Shown here in pieces: positions 35,079 through 44,012 of a DNA stretch of 64,000 nucleotides. Where the stretch lies: assembly GCA_016790285.1 (NCBI GenBank), contig JAEUPJ010000041.1:1-64000 (forward strand), given 5' to 3'. The number at the start of each line of letters is the position of its first letter. Position 1 is the stretch's first letter. The position numbers were made by a program, and so were the translations under genes. Source of the DNA: Roseateles sp. (GTDB lineage: Bacteria > Pseudomonadota > Gammaproteobacteria > Burkholderiales > Burkholderiaceae_C). The notes beneath the pieces are model-generated. The model was given only the letters and a program-made list of their open reading frames with translations. It had not been told where the DNA came from and made no database searches.

Positions 35079-36086
35079 TCAGAGCGTGAGCCGGGTGCGC
35101 TGGCCGTCGCGCTCGACGACGACCGCGCGCTCGGCGATTTCCACGACGCGGTGGCCGCTGGGCAGCAGCGCGCCGTTGAAGTAGCGGCTGCCGTCGGCGG
35201 TGATGAAGTAGGGGCTGTCGCTGTTGTCGATGACGGCGACCAGGCGCTTGGCGGGGTCCTCCGGCGTCGGCGCGGCCGGGGCCTGGGCGGTGGCGGGCGG
35301 CTGGTTGTCCACGCGCAGGGCGGGCAGGCGCGGCACGTCGCGGCGCGCGGCCGCCGTGGCGGCCTGCACCCGGGCGGCGTCGCGCTCGCGGGTGTGCATC
35401 ACCAGTTCGCCCTCGGGCGACCAGCTCGGCTGCGCGGCGATGCCGTAGAGGCGAAAGACCTCCACGACGCTGGCGGCCATGTCGGGCGCAGAGGTGCCGG
35501 CCAGCGCGGCGGCCTGGGCGGGCGGCACGACCTGGGCGACGACCTGGCCCGCTTCGCGCAGCGTGCCACCGCGCCAGGCGAGCGCTGCGCCGCCCAGCAC
35601 CATCACCACGCCGGCCACCGTCAGCAGCGCCTCGGCGACGGGGCGGGGCTTGGCAGCCACCGGCGGGCGCGGCGCGGGGGCGGGCGCAGCGGAAGCGGCC
35701 GGCTCGTCGTGCATCACGGGCTCGGGCCAGTAGGCCTGGTCGGCCGGGCCGTAGGCCACGACGGCGTCGCCCAGTTGCAGCGGCTGGCCCGGTGCCCAGT
35801 CGTGCACGGTGGTGCTCGGCGCCAGCGTGCGGTCGGCCAGCACGGCCAGGCCCGACACCAGCTGCAGGCCCACGCGGCCCGGCGCGGTGGGCAGCAGGCG
35901 CACCTGGAAGTCCAGGCCGCTGGCCAGCAGGATGTCGGCGAACTGGGTGTCGGCCTGGTTGGCCGCGTTCAGTCCGCAGACGAGCTGCGCCTCGTGGGCG
36001 TCGAGTCGGGCGCGCGCCCCGGCCTGGCGGCCGGCGAGCACGCGCAGTTCCAGCGGGGCGGCGGGGAGGTGCGAGGGGGCGGGCAT
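35079..36086 (-). CDS. T3SS inner-membrane ring protein SctD (HrpW/YscD-like)
   Basis: A 335-aa protein. The N-terminal 110 residues form an FHA-like cytoplasmic domain, a membrane helix follows at about 150-172 (ALLTVAGVVMVLGGAALAW), and the periplasmic C-terminal region contains ring-building folds. The end (FNGALLPSGHRVVEIAERAVVVERDG) is typical of YscD/PrgH-like proteins. ATG 36086 was chosen; a GTG 9 nt upstream is an alternative. Confidence 0.88.
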   Translation of the reverse strand: MPAPSHLPAAPLELRVLAGRQAGARARLDAHEAQLVCGLNAANQADTQFADILLASGLDFQVRLLPTAPGRVGLQLVSGLAVLADRTLAPSTTVHDWAPGQPLQLGDAVVAYGPADQAYWPEPVMHDEPAASAAPAPAPRPPVAAKPRPVAEALLTVAGVVMVLGGAALAWRGGTLREAGQVVAQVVPPAQAAALAGTSAPDMAASVVEVFRLYGIAAQPSWSPEGELVMHTRERDAARVQAATAAARRDVPRLPALRVDNQPPATAQAPAAPTPEDPAKRLVAVIDNSDSPYFITADGSRYFNGALLPSGHRVVEIAERAVVVERDGQRTRLTL

Positions 36087-36091
36087 GGCGT

Positions 36092-37909
36092 TCACTCCTG
36101 GGGCTGTGAGGCGTCCGGGGCGGGTGCAGCGGGTGGGGCGGCCGGGGCAGCCAGCGGCTCGCGCGCCTTTTGCAGCGCGTCGACCGTGGCGCGGCTGCTG
36201 GCCAGGCGCGGCGTGATGAGGAACATGCGCTCGATACGCTGGCCGCCCTTGCGCTGGGTCTTGAACAGGTTGCCCAGCAGCGGGATGTCGCCCAGCACGG
36301 GAACCTTGTCGACGCCGGCCGTGGCGCTGTCGCGCACCATGCCGCCGATGAGCAGGCTCTCGCCCTCGGAGATGAGGGCCTGGGTGTTGATGCCCGAGCG
36401 CTCGACGATGGGCAGGTTGTCCACGCTCTGGCCCGTCAGCCCGCCGTCCTCGATCTGCACGAGCAGCTTGATGCGGGCCGCGCCGTCGGCGTCGCTGCCT
36501 TCCTTGAACACGTGCGGCGTCACGCGCAGCCGCGTGCCGGCGGTGACGTTGAAGAGGTCCACGTCCTCCCGGCCCGCCACGCGCACGTAGTAGGTGGCAC
36601 TGTTGTCGAACACGGCCTCGACGTTGGAGAGCGTGACCACCTGCGGGCTGCTGACGACCTTGGCCGCGCCGTCGCTCTGCAGCGCGGTGATCCGGGCGAC
36701 GAAGGGGTAGCGGTCGCCGATGACGGCGGAGATGACGCCGCCCTTGGCACTCGGCGTCGGGTCGACCTGGCCGTTCAGGCGGTTGTCGGCGGCCGTGCCG
36801 TTGCCGAACATCAGGCTGGACAGGCCGTGGTTGTAGCGCCAGTTGATGCCCAGCTCGCGCAGGCGGTCGGTGTTGATGTCGATGATGGTCGCCTCGATCT
36901 CCAGCGACTGGGGCTCGACGTCCAGCGACTTGATGAGGGCCGCATAACGGTCCAGCCGCTCGGGCAGGTCGCGCACGATGACGGCGTTGAGCCGCGGGTC
37001 GGCCTCGATGCGCGGCGCGAAGTCGGGCGGGGCCGGCGGCTCGGCGGGCTCGGGCGCGGGCTGGCCGTAGCCGACCTGGGTGAGGGCGGCGACCAGCGTG
37101 TCGGTACCGCGCACCGAAGGCGCGGCGTCGTCCACGAGGCCGAGCGTCTGGGTGCCGCCGCGCACGCTGGCGCTGCCGCGCACGCGCTGGCTTCCCTGGG
37201 CGCGGGCGGGGTCGCTGGCGATGGCCACGCGGCCCTTGTTGGGCTGCCCCACGAGGGAGCGCAGGATGCTGGCCACGCCGGGGAGCGTCGTCTGCTGGCC
37301 GCCGAAGCTCATGGGCACGTCCTGCGCCCACGCGTAGCGCAGGTAGAAGATGCGGTAGTCGGGCAGCGGCTGCGTCTGGGCCGGGGCCCAGGACTTCATC
37401 GCCACGGCCGTGGTGCCGGGGCGCACCTGGCGCACGAGCTCCTCCACCTGCTGCACGAAGCGGCGCGCGCCCACGGCCAGCAGCGCGCCGTCGTCGCTGA
37501 ACTTCAGCGTGTTGCGCGCGTCGGGCAGCTGCAGGGCTTGCGCGGCGCGCTGCACCTGGGCGGCGGCGGCCGGCGTGAGCAGGTAGCTGCGGGTCTGGGT
37601 GTCGCTGGCGGGCGCGATGTAGAGCACGCCGCCGTCGTAGTAGCTCAGCAGGTTGTAGGCGCGGCTGAGGTCGCGCAGCAGCTTGGCCGGCGTGCCCTCG
37701 AAGCGGCCGTTGACCTGGCCCTGCACGCCGGTGGCCACGACCGGGATGTCGCTGCCCGAGAACAGGCCTTGCAGGAACTGCTCGATGGGCTGGTCGCGTG
37801 CTTCCAGGCGCACGGCGCGCAGGGTGTCGGGCAGCGGCGCGGCCAGCGTGGGCAGAGCGGGAGCCAGCAGCAGCGAGGCGGCTGCCGCGAATCGGAGGGC
37901 GTGGGTCAT
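36092..37909 (-). CDS. T3SS outer-membrane secretin SctC (HrcC)
   Basis: A 605-aa protein with a signal peptide (ending LPTLAA), N0/N1-type domains, and the C-terminal secretin core. Conserved blocks include VEPQSLEIEATIIDIN, SSPQVVTLSNVEAVFD and ESLLIGGMVRDS, then VPVLGDIPLLGNLFK near the end. It forms the outer-membrane ring. The ATG at 37909 overlaps the sctV stop by 4 nt. The presence of a secretin distinguishes this system from a flagellum. Confidence 0.97.
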   Translation of the reverse strand: MTHALRFAAAASLLLAPALPTLAAPLPDTLRAVRLEARDQPIEQFLQGLFSGSDIPVVATGVQGQVNGRFEGTPAKLLRDLSRAYNLLSYYDGGVLYIAPASDTQTRSYLLTPAAAAQVQRAAQALQLPDARNTLKFSDDGALLAVGARRFVQQVEELVRQVRPGTTAVAMKSWAPAQTQPLPDYRIFYLRYAWAQDVPMSFGGQQTTLPGVASILRSLVGQPNKGRVAIASDPARAQGSQRVRGSASVRGGTQTLGLVDDAAPSVRGTDTLVAALTQVGYGQPAPEPAEPPAPPDFAPRIEADPRLNAVIVRDLPERLDRYAALIKSLDVEPQSLEIEATIIDINTDRLRELGINWRYNHGLSSLMFGNGTAADNRLNGQVDPTPSAKGGVISAVIGDRYPFVARITALQSDGAAKVVSSPQVVTLSNVEAVFDNSATYYVRVAGREDVDLFNVTAGTRLRVTPHVFKEGSDADGAARIKLLVQIEDGGLTGQSVDNLPIVERSGINTQALISEGESLLIGGMVRDSATAGVDKVPVLGDIPLLGNLFKTQRKGGQRIERMFLITPRLASSRATVDALQKAREPLAAPAAPPAAPAPDASQPQE

Positions 37910-39897
37910 GCGGCGAGCAGGGCGGCCTGTGTCGGGGCCGGGTCCAGACGAGGAGGTGGCAAGTGGTGCAGCGGCGTGAGCCGCAGCGTCGGCAACAGTT
38001 CGTGGAAGGACAGCACGGGCGTGTCGAAGCACTCGGCCTCGATGAGCTTGCGCAGGTGCCAGCGCAGGTCGACGGCACAGACGATGGCCTGCGGCTTGAG
38101 GGCCTGCACCTGGGCCTGGACCTCGGCCGCGAACTGGCGCGCCACGTCCGGTGCGATGGCCAGCTGCGTCACGCCACCGCTCACGTGCAGCTGCTGGCGC
38201 ATGAGGTTCTCCAGCTCGGGCGAGAGCATGAGCGCCTGCAGCTCGCCGCCCGCGCAGATGCGGTGGTGCGTCTGGCGGCGCAGGGCGATGCGGGTCATCT
38301 CGGTGAGGGCCTGCACGTCCTTCTCGCGCTGGCTGGCGTCGGCCAGCGCCTCCAGGATGTCGCGCAGGTTGCGGATGGAGACCTCCTCGGCGGCCAGCCG
38401 GCGCAGCACCTCGGTGACCTTCTGCACCGGCAGTGCGCGCAGCACTTCCTTGACGACGTCGGCCAGGTCGGCCTGCGCGCGGGTGAGCAGTTCGCTGGTC
38501 TCCTGGATGCCGATGAAGAGGGCGGCGTTGCGGCGCAGGCTGTCGCGCACCTGGGCGGCCAGTGCCGTGGGGTCGCTGGCCTGCTCACCCTCGGCCAGCG
38601 GCACTTCGTGGGCCAGCAGGCGCCAGCCTTCGCGGCCCAGGCGGCCGTGCAGGGCCAGCCGGGGCAGGGGCAGGCCCTGGTCGAGCTGCAGTTCGTCGAG
38701 CATGGCCTCGACCGCCTGCGTCACGGCCACGCCGCCATCGGCCAGCAGGGGCTGCGGCAGCTCCAGCAGCAGTGGCACCGAGGGGCGCAGGCGCGGCTGG
38801 GCGGTCTTGAGGGCGGTGGCCTCGGTGGCGCGGCGCTGCGGCGTCATGGCCGGCATGTGGCTGGACACCCAGTCGCGCCCGCGCGGCGTGAGCATCACGC
38901 CGGCCAGGCCGAACACCACCCCCAGCAGGCCGAACACCAGCGGCGGGAAGCCCGGCACGGTGGCCAGCAGCAGGCAGATGGCGGCGGCCATCAGGTGCAC
39001 GCGCGGCTTGGCGCCGAGCTGCTTGCGGATGGCGTCGCCGAGGTGGCGGTCGTGCTCGTCGTCGTTGGTGCGCGTGACGAGCAGGCCCGCTGCCATCGCG
39101 CCCAGCAGCGCGGGGATCTGCGCCACCATGCCCTCGCCGATGGAGAGGATGGAGTAGCGGTGCACCGCGTCACCCACGGTCAGGTCCTGTTGCAGCACGC
39201 CGATGGCCAGGCCGCCGAGCAGGTTGATCAGGATGATGACGATGCCGGCGATGGCGTCGCCCTTCACGAACTTCATCGCGCCGTCCAGGCTGCCGTGCAG
39301 CTTGCTTTCGAGCTCGAGCGTGCGGCGGCGGCGCTTGGCTTCATCCTTGTCGATGAGGCCGGAGCGCAGGTCGGAGTCGATGGACAGCTGCTTGCCCGGC
39401 ATGGCGTCCAGCGAGAAGCGCGCCGCCACTTCGGCCACGCGCTCGGCGCCCTTGGCGATGACGATGAACTGCACCACGGTGATGATGAGGAACACCACCA
39501 GCCCCACGACGAGGTTGCCACCGGCCACCAGCTTGCCGAAGGTGGCGATGATGTGGCCGCCGTCGGCGTGCAGCAGGATCATGCGCGTGGTGGCGATGGA
39601 CAGCGCCAGCCGGAACAGCGTCGTCATGAGCAGCACGCTCGGGAACACCGAGAACTCCAGCGGCCCGGTCACGTACACGGCCAGCAGGATGAGCACGAGG
39701 CCCGAGGCGATGTTCACGGCCACCAGCAGGTCGATGAGCCACAGCGGCAATGGCAGCACCATCAGCGCCACGATGGCGACGATGCCGGCCACCAGGAAGA
39801 GGTCGCTGAAGCGGGCGATGAGGCCCTCGCGCGAGACGTCCGCGGCTGCGAAATAGCCCGTCAGGCCCTCGGCGCGCTTGCGGGTGTCGGCGCTCAT
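37906..39897 (-). CDS. T3SS export gate protein SctV (HrcV/FlhA family)
   Basis: A 663-aa protein with seven to eight N-terminal membrane segments, the FHIPEP-family central signature (GKQLSIDSDLRSGLID, then DGAMKFVKGDAIAG) and a C-terminal cytoplasmic ring domain (about 350-663). It forms the nonameric gate that binds chaperone-substrate complexes. Full length; the ATG overlaps the lytic transglycosylase stop. Confidence 0.97.
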   Translation of the reverse strand: MSADTRKRAEGLTGYFAAADVSREGLIARFSDLFLVAGIVAIVALMVLPLPLWLIDLLVAVNIASGLVLILLAVYVTGPLEFSVFPSVLLMTTLFRLALSIATTRMILLHADGGHIIATFGKLVAGGNLVVGLVVFLIITVVQFIVIAKGAERVAEVAARFSLDAMPGKQLSIDSDLRSGLIDKDEAKRRRRTLELESKLHGSLDGAMKFVKGDAIAGIVIILINLLGGLAIGVLQQDLTVGDAVHRYSILSIGEGMVAQIPALLGAMAAGLLVTRTNDDEHDRHLGDAIRKQLGAKPRVHLMAAAICLLLATVPGFPPLVFGLLGVVFGLAGVMLTPRGRDWVSSHMPAMTPQRRATEATALKTAQPRLRPSVPLLLELPQPLLADGGVAVTQAVEAMLDELQLDQGLPLPRLALHGRLGREGWRLLAHEVPLAEGEQASDPTALAAQVRDSLRRNAALFIGIQETSELLTRAQADLADVVKEVLRALPVQKVTEVLRRLAAEEVSIRNLRDILEALADASQREKDVQALTEMTRIALRRQTHHRICAGGELQALMLSPELENLMRQQLHVSGGVTQLAIAPDVARQFAAEVQAQVQALKPQAIVCAVDLRWHLRKLIEAECFDTPVLSFHELLPTLRLTPLHHLPPPRLDPAPTQAALLAA

Positions 39898-40655
39898 GCG
39901 GCCCCCCCGGCCAGTCGGCGGCGCAGTTCGGTGTAGACGGCCATCACGTTGCGCACGTAGGCCTGGGTCTCGGCAAAAGGCGGCACGCGCCGGCCGTGGC
40001 GCTCGACCGCGCCTTCGCCCGCGTTGTAGGCCGCCAGCACCAGGCGCAGGTCGTTGCCGAAGCGGGCCTGCAGCCGCTTGAGGTAGCGGGCCGAGGCTTC
40101 CAGGTTGGCCTCGGGCGTGAGCAGGGCGCGGTCGGCTTCGGCCACACCCATGCTGCGCCCGGTGGCAGGCATGACCTGCATCAGCCCGCGTGCGCCGGCT
40201 GGCGAGATGGCCTGGGCCTGGTGGCGCGACTCGATGTGGGCGACGGCGTGCAGCAGCAGCGGGTCGATGTCATGGCGCTGGGCCACGTCGGCCATCAGCG
40301 GGGCGAGGGCGCGGATGCGTGCCGCGCCGGCGGCGTCGCGCGGCTTCGGCGTGGCCGCGCGCTGGGCAGGGGCGAGCAGGCTCGGGGTGGTGGCCGGTTC
40401 CGCGGGGCCAGGTGTTGCCGGGGCGGTCTCAGCCTCCAGCGGTTCGGCCGGCGGCGCAACGGTCGACGGCGTGCGCTTCAGCGTGGTTCCGCACAGGCGC
40501 TCGGTCAGCGTGAAGCGGCCGTTGGCCGGCGCGGGGCCGGCGTCCAGCAGGGCTTGCGCAGACGGCGCGGCACAGCCTGGCGCGGCCTGCACGCTGGCGG
40601 CTGAGGCCAGCGCGGCGGTCGCCAAGACTTGGCAGATCCGGTGAAGTCCGTGCAC
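39894..40655 (-). CDS. T3SS-associated lytic transglycosylase
   Basis: A 253-aa exported protein: signal peptide ending SVQA, a Pro/Ala linker, then an SLT domain from about residue 118. Catalytic Glu142 (HIESRH), the GLMQVMPATG block and the AYNAGEGAV motif are all present. It opens peptidoglycan for assembly of the secretion basal body, like Hpa2. It is the first gene of the minus-strand secretion operon and lies next to the divergent promoter region. Confidence 0.92.
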   Translation of the reverse strand: MHGLHRICQVLATAALASAASVQAAPGCAAPSAQALLDAGPAPANGRFTLTERLCGTTLKRTPSTVAPPAEPLEAETAPATPGPAEPATTPSLLAPAQRAATPKPRDAAGAARIRALAPLMADVAQRHDIDPLLLHAVAHIESRHQAQAISPAGARGLMQVMPATGRSMGVAEADRALLTPEANLEASARYLKRLQARFGNDLRLVLAAYNAGEGAVERHGRRVPPFAETQAYVRNVMAVYTELRRRLAGGAA

Positions 40656-40890
40656 TTTTTCTCGTCCCTGTGGGTTTTGAAGCCGGGCGGACTATGCGGG
40701 CAACCCTCTTCGGCAGGTTGACCATTGCAAGCAGACGTAACTGACTGACCCGTAGACATTGCTCCTTTGTATGTAGAGAGGTGCCCCCCACGTTTACGCG
40801 TAGAAACATCTGGTGCACCGCCGCAATCCGCGAGCGGGCATCGTTCGGTCCCGCCGTGTCCTTCCGCCTGGGAAGAGCCGGTTGAACGGC

Positions 40891-40905
40891 CCCCTAGAAG
40901 TAGGT
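40891..40905. promoter_or_regulatory. CCTA-N4-TAGG operator candidate, box 1
   Basis: CCCCTAGAAGTAGGT, an inverted repeat with half-sites CCTA and TAGG separated by four bases, 71 nt before the sctU ATG. A near-identical copy lies exactly 60 bp to the right. Such symmetric sites suit LuxR-type response regulators like the one encoded in the operon. Confidence 0.6.
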
Positions 40906-40950
40906 CTGGCCAAGCGAGTGACAACAAGTTTTCACAAACCCCGTTTGCAC

Positions 40951-40965
40951 CCCCTAGAAATAGGT
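40951..40965. promoter_or_regulatory. CCTA-N4-TAGG operator candidate, box 2
   Basis: CCCCTAGAAATAGGT, differing from box 1 at one position. It ends 11 nt before the sctU start codon, so it would overlap the 5' leader or ribosome region of that gene. For the divergent operon it would sit far upstream. Confidence 0.6.
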
Positions 40966-40976
40966 GTTAGGGCGCC

Positions 40977-42185
40977 ATGGCCGACGACAGCGGCGACAAA
41001 ACCGAGCAACCCACACAGAAGCGCCTGCAGGACGCCCGCAAGAAGGGCGACATTGCCAAGGGCAAGGAGCTCACGAGCACGGCGACGCTGCTCGTGTGGC
41101 TGGTGGTGGGTGCGCTGTGCCTGCGCATGGCCTGCGAGCGCGTCGCGGCCTTGAGCGAGTCGCTGCTTGCGCGCGTGGCGCTGGGCTGGCGCGAGGAGGG
41201 CTTCGGCCACGTGGCGGCCCTGCTGGGTTGGCAGAGCGTGGAGCTGGTCGTGCTGCTGGTGGCGGTGCTCATGGTGCCCGTGGCAGCGCTGGGCACGCTG
41301 GTGGAGTACCTGCAGGCGGGCCCCGTGCTCGCCTTCGAGAAGGTGGCCCCGAAGCTCGAACACCTCAACCCCGCGTCAGGCCTGAAGCGGATGTTCTCGA
41401 TGGACAACCTCGTCGAGCTGCTCAAGGGCATCCTGAAGACGGCGCTGCTGCTGGCCATCGGTTGGGCGGTGGCGCACACGCTGCTGCCCGACGCCATGCG
41501 GCTGGCGCTGGCCACGGACCGCCCCGCGCAGCACCTGGGCGGGCTCATCTGGGAGGGCACGGTCAGCACGCTGGCATGGACGGTGGGCGTCTTCGCGGGC
41601 GTGGCGTTCCTCGACGTGCTGTGGACGCGCCACCGCTTCACCAAGAAGATGCGCATGAGCATGCGCGACATCAAGCAGGAGATGAAGGAGAGCGAAGGCG
41701 ACCCCCATCTCAAGCAGCAGCGCAAGCAGGCACACGCGGAGTGGAGCCAGCGCAACCAGACGTCAGCGGCGCGTGGCGCCAACGCGCTGATCGTCAACCC
41801 GACGCACGTGGCCATCGCCATCGACTTCGAGCCTGGCCGCTGCCCGGTGCCCACGGTGAGCGCCAAGGGCGAGGACCACGTCGCCCGCGCCATGCGCGAG
41901 GCGGCCGAGGAGGCTGGCGTGCCCATCGTGCGCAACGTGCCGCTGGCCCGCGAGCTGCTGGCGCGCTGCGAGGAGGGCGAGGTCGTGCCACCGGACCTCT
42001 TCGACGTGCTGGCCGAGGTCATCGTCTGGGCCGAGGGCGTGCGCGAGCAGCTGAAGTGGGAGGCGGCCCGGGCCGACCCGCACCGGCGCGACGAGGTGCC
42101 GGCGCAGCCGCCGCGATCGCGGCCCGCCCCGGGCGAAGACCTGACCCCCCACCCCGCGCTCGACCCGCGCGCCGCACCGGCCTGA
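40977..42185 (+). CDS. T3SS export switch protein SctU (HrcU/FlhB family)
   Basis: A 402-aa protein that starts with the family N-terminus (DKTEQPTQKRLQDARKKGDIAK). Four membrane segments occupy about 35-215. The autocleavage motif N-P-T-H is at 274-277, cutting between Asn and Pro and controlling the rod/needle-to-effector switch. A C-terminal tail of about 40 Pro/Arg-rich residues extends beyond most homologues. It is the first gene of the plus-strand operon. Confidence 0.96.
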   Translation: MADDSGDKTEQPTQKRLQDARKKGDIAKGKELTSTATLLVWLVVGALCLRMACERVAALSESLLARVALGWREEGFGHVAALLGWQSVELVVLLVAVLMVPVAALGTLVEYLQAGPVLAFEKVAPKLEHLNPASGLKRMFSMDNLVELLKGILKTALLLAIGWAVAHTLLPDAMRLALATDRPAQHLGGLIWEGTVSTLAWTVGVFAGVAFLDVLWTRHRFTKKMRMSMRDIKQEMKESEGDPHLKQQRKQAHAEWSQRNQTSAARGANALIVNPTHVAIAIDFEPGRCPVPTVSAKGEDHVARAMREAAEEAGVPIVRNVPLARELLARCEEGEVVPPDLFDVLAEVIVWAEGVREQLKWEAARADPHRRDEVPAQPPRSRPAPGEDLTPHPALDPRAAPA

Positions 42186-42201
42186 ACAACGCCTGAACAC
42201 G

Positions 42202-42480
42202 ATGCAAGACCTGCTGCTCAACATCGCCAGCACCCTGGCGGCCCTGGCCTTCGTGCTGGCACTGGCCTGGCTGCTCCTGCGCGCATGGCGCCGCCTGCAG
42301 GGCCTCGGCGGCGGAGGTGGCGGGCCCGATGCGCAGGCGCTGCGCTTCGTGCGTGCGCTGCCGGTGGGTTCGCGCGAGCGGGTGGTGCTGCTGGATCACG
42401 CCGGTGAGCGCTGGATGCTCGGCGTCACGCCGGGCGGCATCAGCCTGCTGGCGCGCTGGCCTGTGGACGGCCCGCCATGA
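42202..42480 (+). CDS. FliO-like export accessory protein
   Basis: A 92-aa protein: one N-terminal membrane helix (about 5-28), a Gly-rich linker, then a small domain with GSRERVVLLDHAGERWMLGV and TPGGISLLARWP. The RERVV ... W-x-LGVTP-x-x-I-x-LL pattern is the FliO signature. FliO is a flagellar scaffold for FliP assembly and is regarded as absent from injectisomes, so its place 16 nt after sctU is unusual. No flagellar genes lie in the window. Confidence 0.75.
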   Translation: MQDLLLNIASTLAALAFVLALAWLLLRAWRRLQGLGGGGGGPDAQALRFVRALPVGSRERVVLLDHAGERWMLGVTPGGISLLARWPVDGPP

Positions 42481-43154
42481 CTCGGCCCGGCCTGATCTGC
42501 CGAAGCGAACGGCTGCTGCTGCGCGAGTTCACGCCAGCAGACGCCGCCGACGTGCAGGCCCTGCACGCGGACCCGCGGGTGCGCGCGCTGCTGCCCGACG
42601 AGCAGCCCCTGCACGAGCCACGCTGGGCGGCGAACTTCGTCGCCTGCCTGGCAGACTTCTACCGGCGCCACGAGGGCCTCGGCATCTGGCGCTGCGACGT
42701 GCCGCTGGCCAGCGGCCAAGACAGCAGCCACGGGGCTTTCGCGGGATGGTTCAGCCTCATGCCCATGCACCCGGGCGCAGACGCCTCGGCCCTGGGCGTG
42801 TGCGGCGGCGACGTCGAGCTCGGCAGCCGCCTGTTGCCGCTGCACTGGGGCAGTGGGCTGAGCCTTGCCGGCGGGGAGCTGCTCCTGCGCCACGCCTTCG
42901 AGCGCCTGCGCGTGCGCGCGGTCTGGGGCGTGTGCCACCCCGACAACCACCCGGCCCGCGCCTGCCTGGCCGCACTCGGCTTTGCGCCTCAGGGCCAGGC
43001 GCTGTACGAAGGCCAGCCCTCCGATCACCACGCCCTGGTGGCGGCCGACTGGGCCGACCTCCAGCCCTTGAGCCACCGCGAACGCCTGCGCCGTCACCGG
43101 CGCAGCGCCGTGCCTTCTTCGTCCCACCCGCTCACCGAGCCTGCCCACCCATGA
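42477..43154 (+). CDS. GNAT-family acetyltransferase in T3SS operon
   Basis: A 225-aa protein with the RimJ/RimL-type GNAT layout: start RSERLLLREFTPADAADVQAL, a mid beta-strand region (VELGSRLLPLHWGSGLSLAGGE) matching the acetyl-CoA binding stretch, and PDNHPARACLAALGF as motif B. The C-terminal 40 residues are basic and Ser/Pro-rich. It overlaps the FliO-like gene by 4 nt. It may modify a secretion component or effector; it could also be an effector itself (inference). Confidence 0.82.
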   Translation: MTRPGLICRSERLLLREFTPADAADVQALHADPRVRALLPDEQPLHEPRWAANFVACLADFYRRHEGLGIWRCDVPLASGQDSSHGAFAGWFSLMPMHPGADASALGVCGGDVELGSRLLPLHWGSGLSLAGGELLLRHAFERLRVRAVWGVCHPDNHPARACLAALGFAPQGQALYEGQPSDHHALVAADWADLQPLSHRERLRRHRRSAVPSSSHPLTEPAHP

Positions 43155-43843
43155 CCACCGCTGCTTCTCCCAACGCCTGGCAACAGGCCCTCGGCCAACG
43201 CCTGGCGCAGGCCTTGTCCGCATCCCGGCTCGCGCACGCGCCGCAGGCCGACGCCAGCGCCGCCCTGCCGGGCACCCGCTGGCAGCTGCCCGCACGCGAC
43301 GCGTCGGCGAGTGCCGTCGAGCCCGCGCTCGCCGAGCTGCTGGGCGTGGGCGCGGCCGCCAGCCAGGCGCTGGTGGTGCAGTGCCTGAACCACTACCGGC
43401 AACTGGCAGGCGGCGCCGCGCACGATGACCTGGGGCTGGCCCTGGCCGCCTATCTGGGCGCATGCCGCCAGGCCTTCGATCACGAGCCGCTCACGCCGCA
43501 GCGCTGGCAGGCCATCGTGCAATGGCTCAAGGCCTGGGTGCTGGACGAGCTCCCTTGGGATGACGCGCCGCTGGCCGAGCGACAGGACTGCTTCGAGCGC
43601 CTGGCGGTGCTGGCCGTGGCGCTGGGCGAGTGGACGGTGCAGGCCAGCCGCCAGGGCAAGGCCGTGGTGGCCTCGTCCACCTGGATGGCGCGCAACAGTC
43701 TGCGCGGCCAGCTGGGCCTGGACCTGCCGGCCCTGTGCGCCGCGCTGCGCACGCTGGACGCTGCGACTGCGGCCAACCCTAGCGCGCCGCGTGCAGATTT
43801 AGGAGCAGCCGCATATAGGCAGCCGGGCGCCGAGCCCGTTTAA
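43151..43843 (+). CDS. DUF6683-like protein in T3SS operon
   Basis: A 230-aa, Ala/Leu-rich helical protein without a signal peptide. The block DDLGLALAAYLGACRQAF, then ERQDCFERLAVLAVALGEW, aligns with the exported protein at 49807-50532, so the two are related; both resemble DUF6683 by memory of that family, which should be verified. It overlaps the acetyltransferase gene by 4 nt. A secreted substrate or chaperone role is possible. Confidence 0.65.
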   Translation: MTTAASPNAWQQALGQRLAQALSASRLAHAPQADASAALPGTRWQLPARDASASAVEPALAELLGVGAAASQALVVQCLNHYRQLAGGAAHDDLGLALAAYLGACRQAFDHEPLTPQRWQAIVQWLKAWVLDELPWDDAPLAERQDCFERLAVLAVALGEWTVQASRQGKAVVASSTWMARNSLRGQLGLDLPALCAALRTLDAATAANPSAPRADLGAAAYRQPGAEPV

Positions 43844-44012
43844 TGAAACCCGTCAACGCCGCAGAGTTTGATTCGAGAACCTTCGCGACAAGACACGCAG
43901 CGAGCCCGGTGCTTTTTCTTCAGTCGCCGCCGGCCTCAGATGCCTCGCAGAGCAATCAATCACTGCGGCGGTCTCCGCCGCGACAACTCACCTCACATTT
44001 TCGGAGATTGAC
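43844..44012 (+). promoter_or_regulatory. Leader of the 236-aa secreted protein gene
   Basis: 169 bp separating the sctU operon from the next plus-strand gene. It is A/T-richer than the flanks and ends in a clear ribosome site (CGGAGATTGAC before ATG). TTCG occurs twice six bases apart near 43872-43886, but this does not match the usual hrp or PIP box spacing. The gene probably has its own promoter here, since a terminator follows it. Confidence 0.45.

Larger units (their letters stand above)
40656..40976. promoter_or_regulatory. Divergent T3SS promoter region
   Basis: 321 bp between the lytic transglycosylase/sctV operon (minus) and the sctU operon (plus). It is A/T-richer than the flanking genes. 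It contains the two inverted-repeat boxes at 40891-40905 and 40951-40965, plus a TACGCGTA palindrome near 40795-40802. No coding frame is convincing. It is the likely control point for the whole secretion system. Confidence 0.7.
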
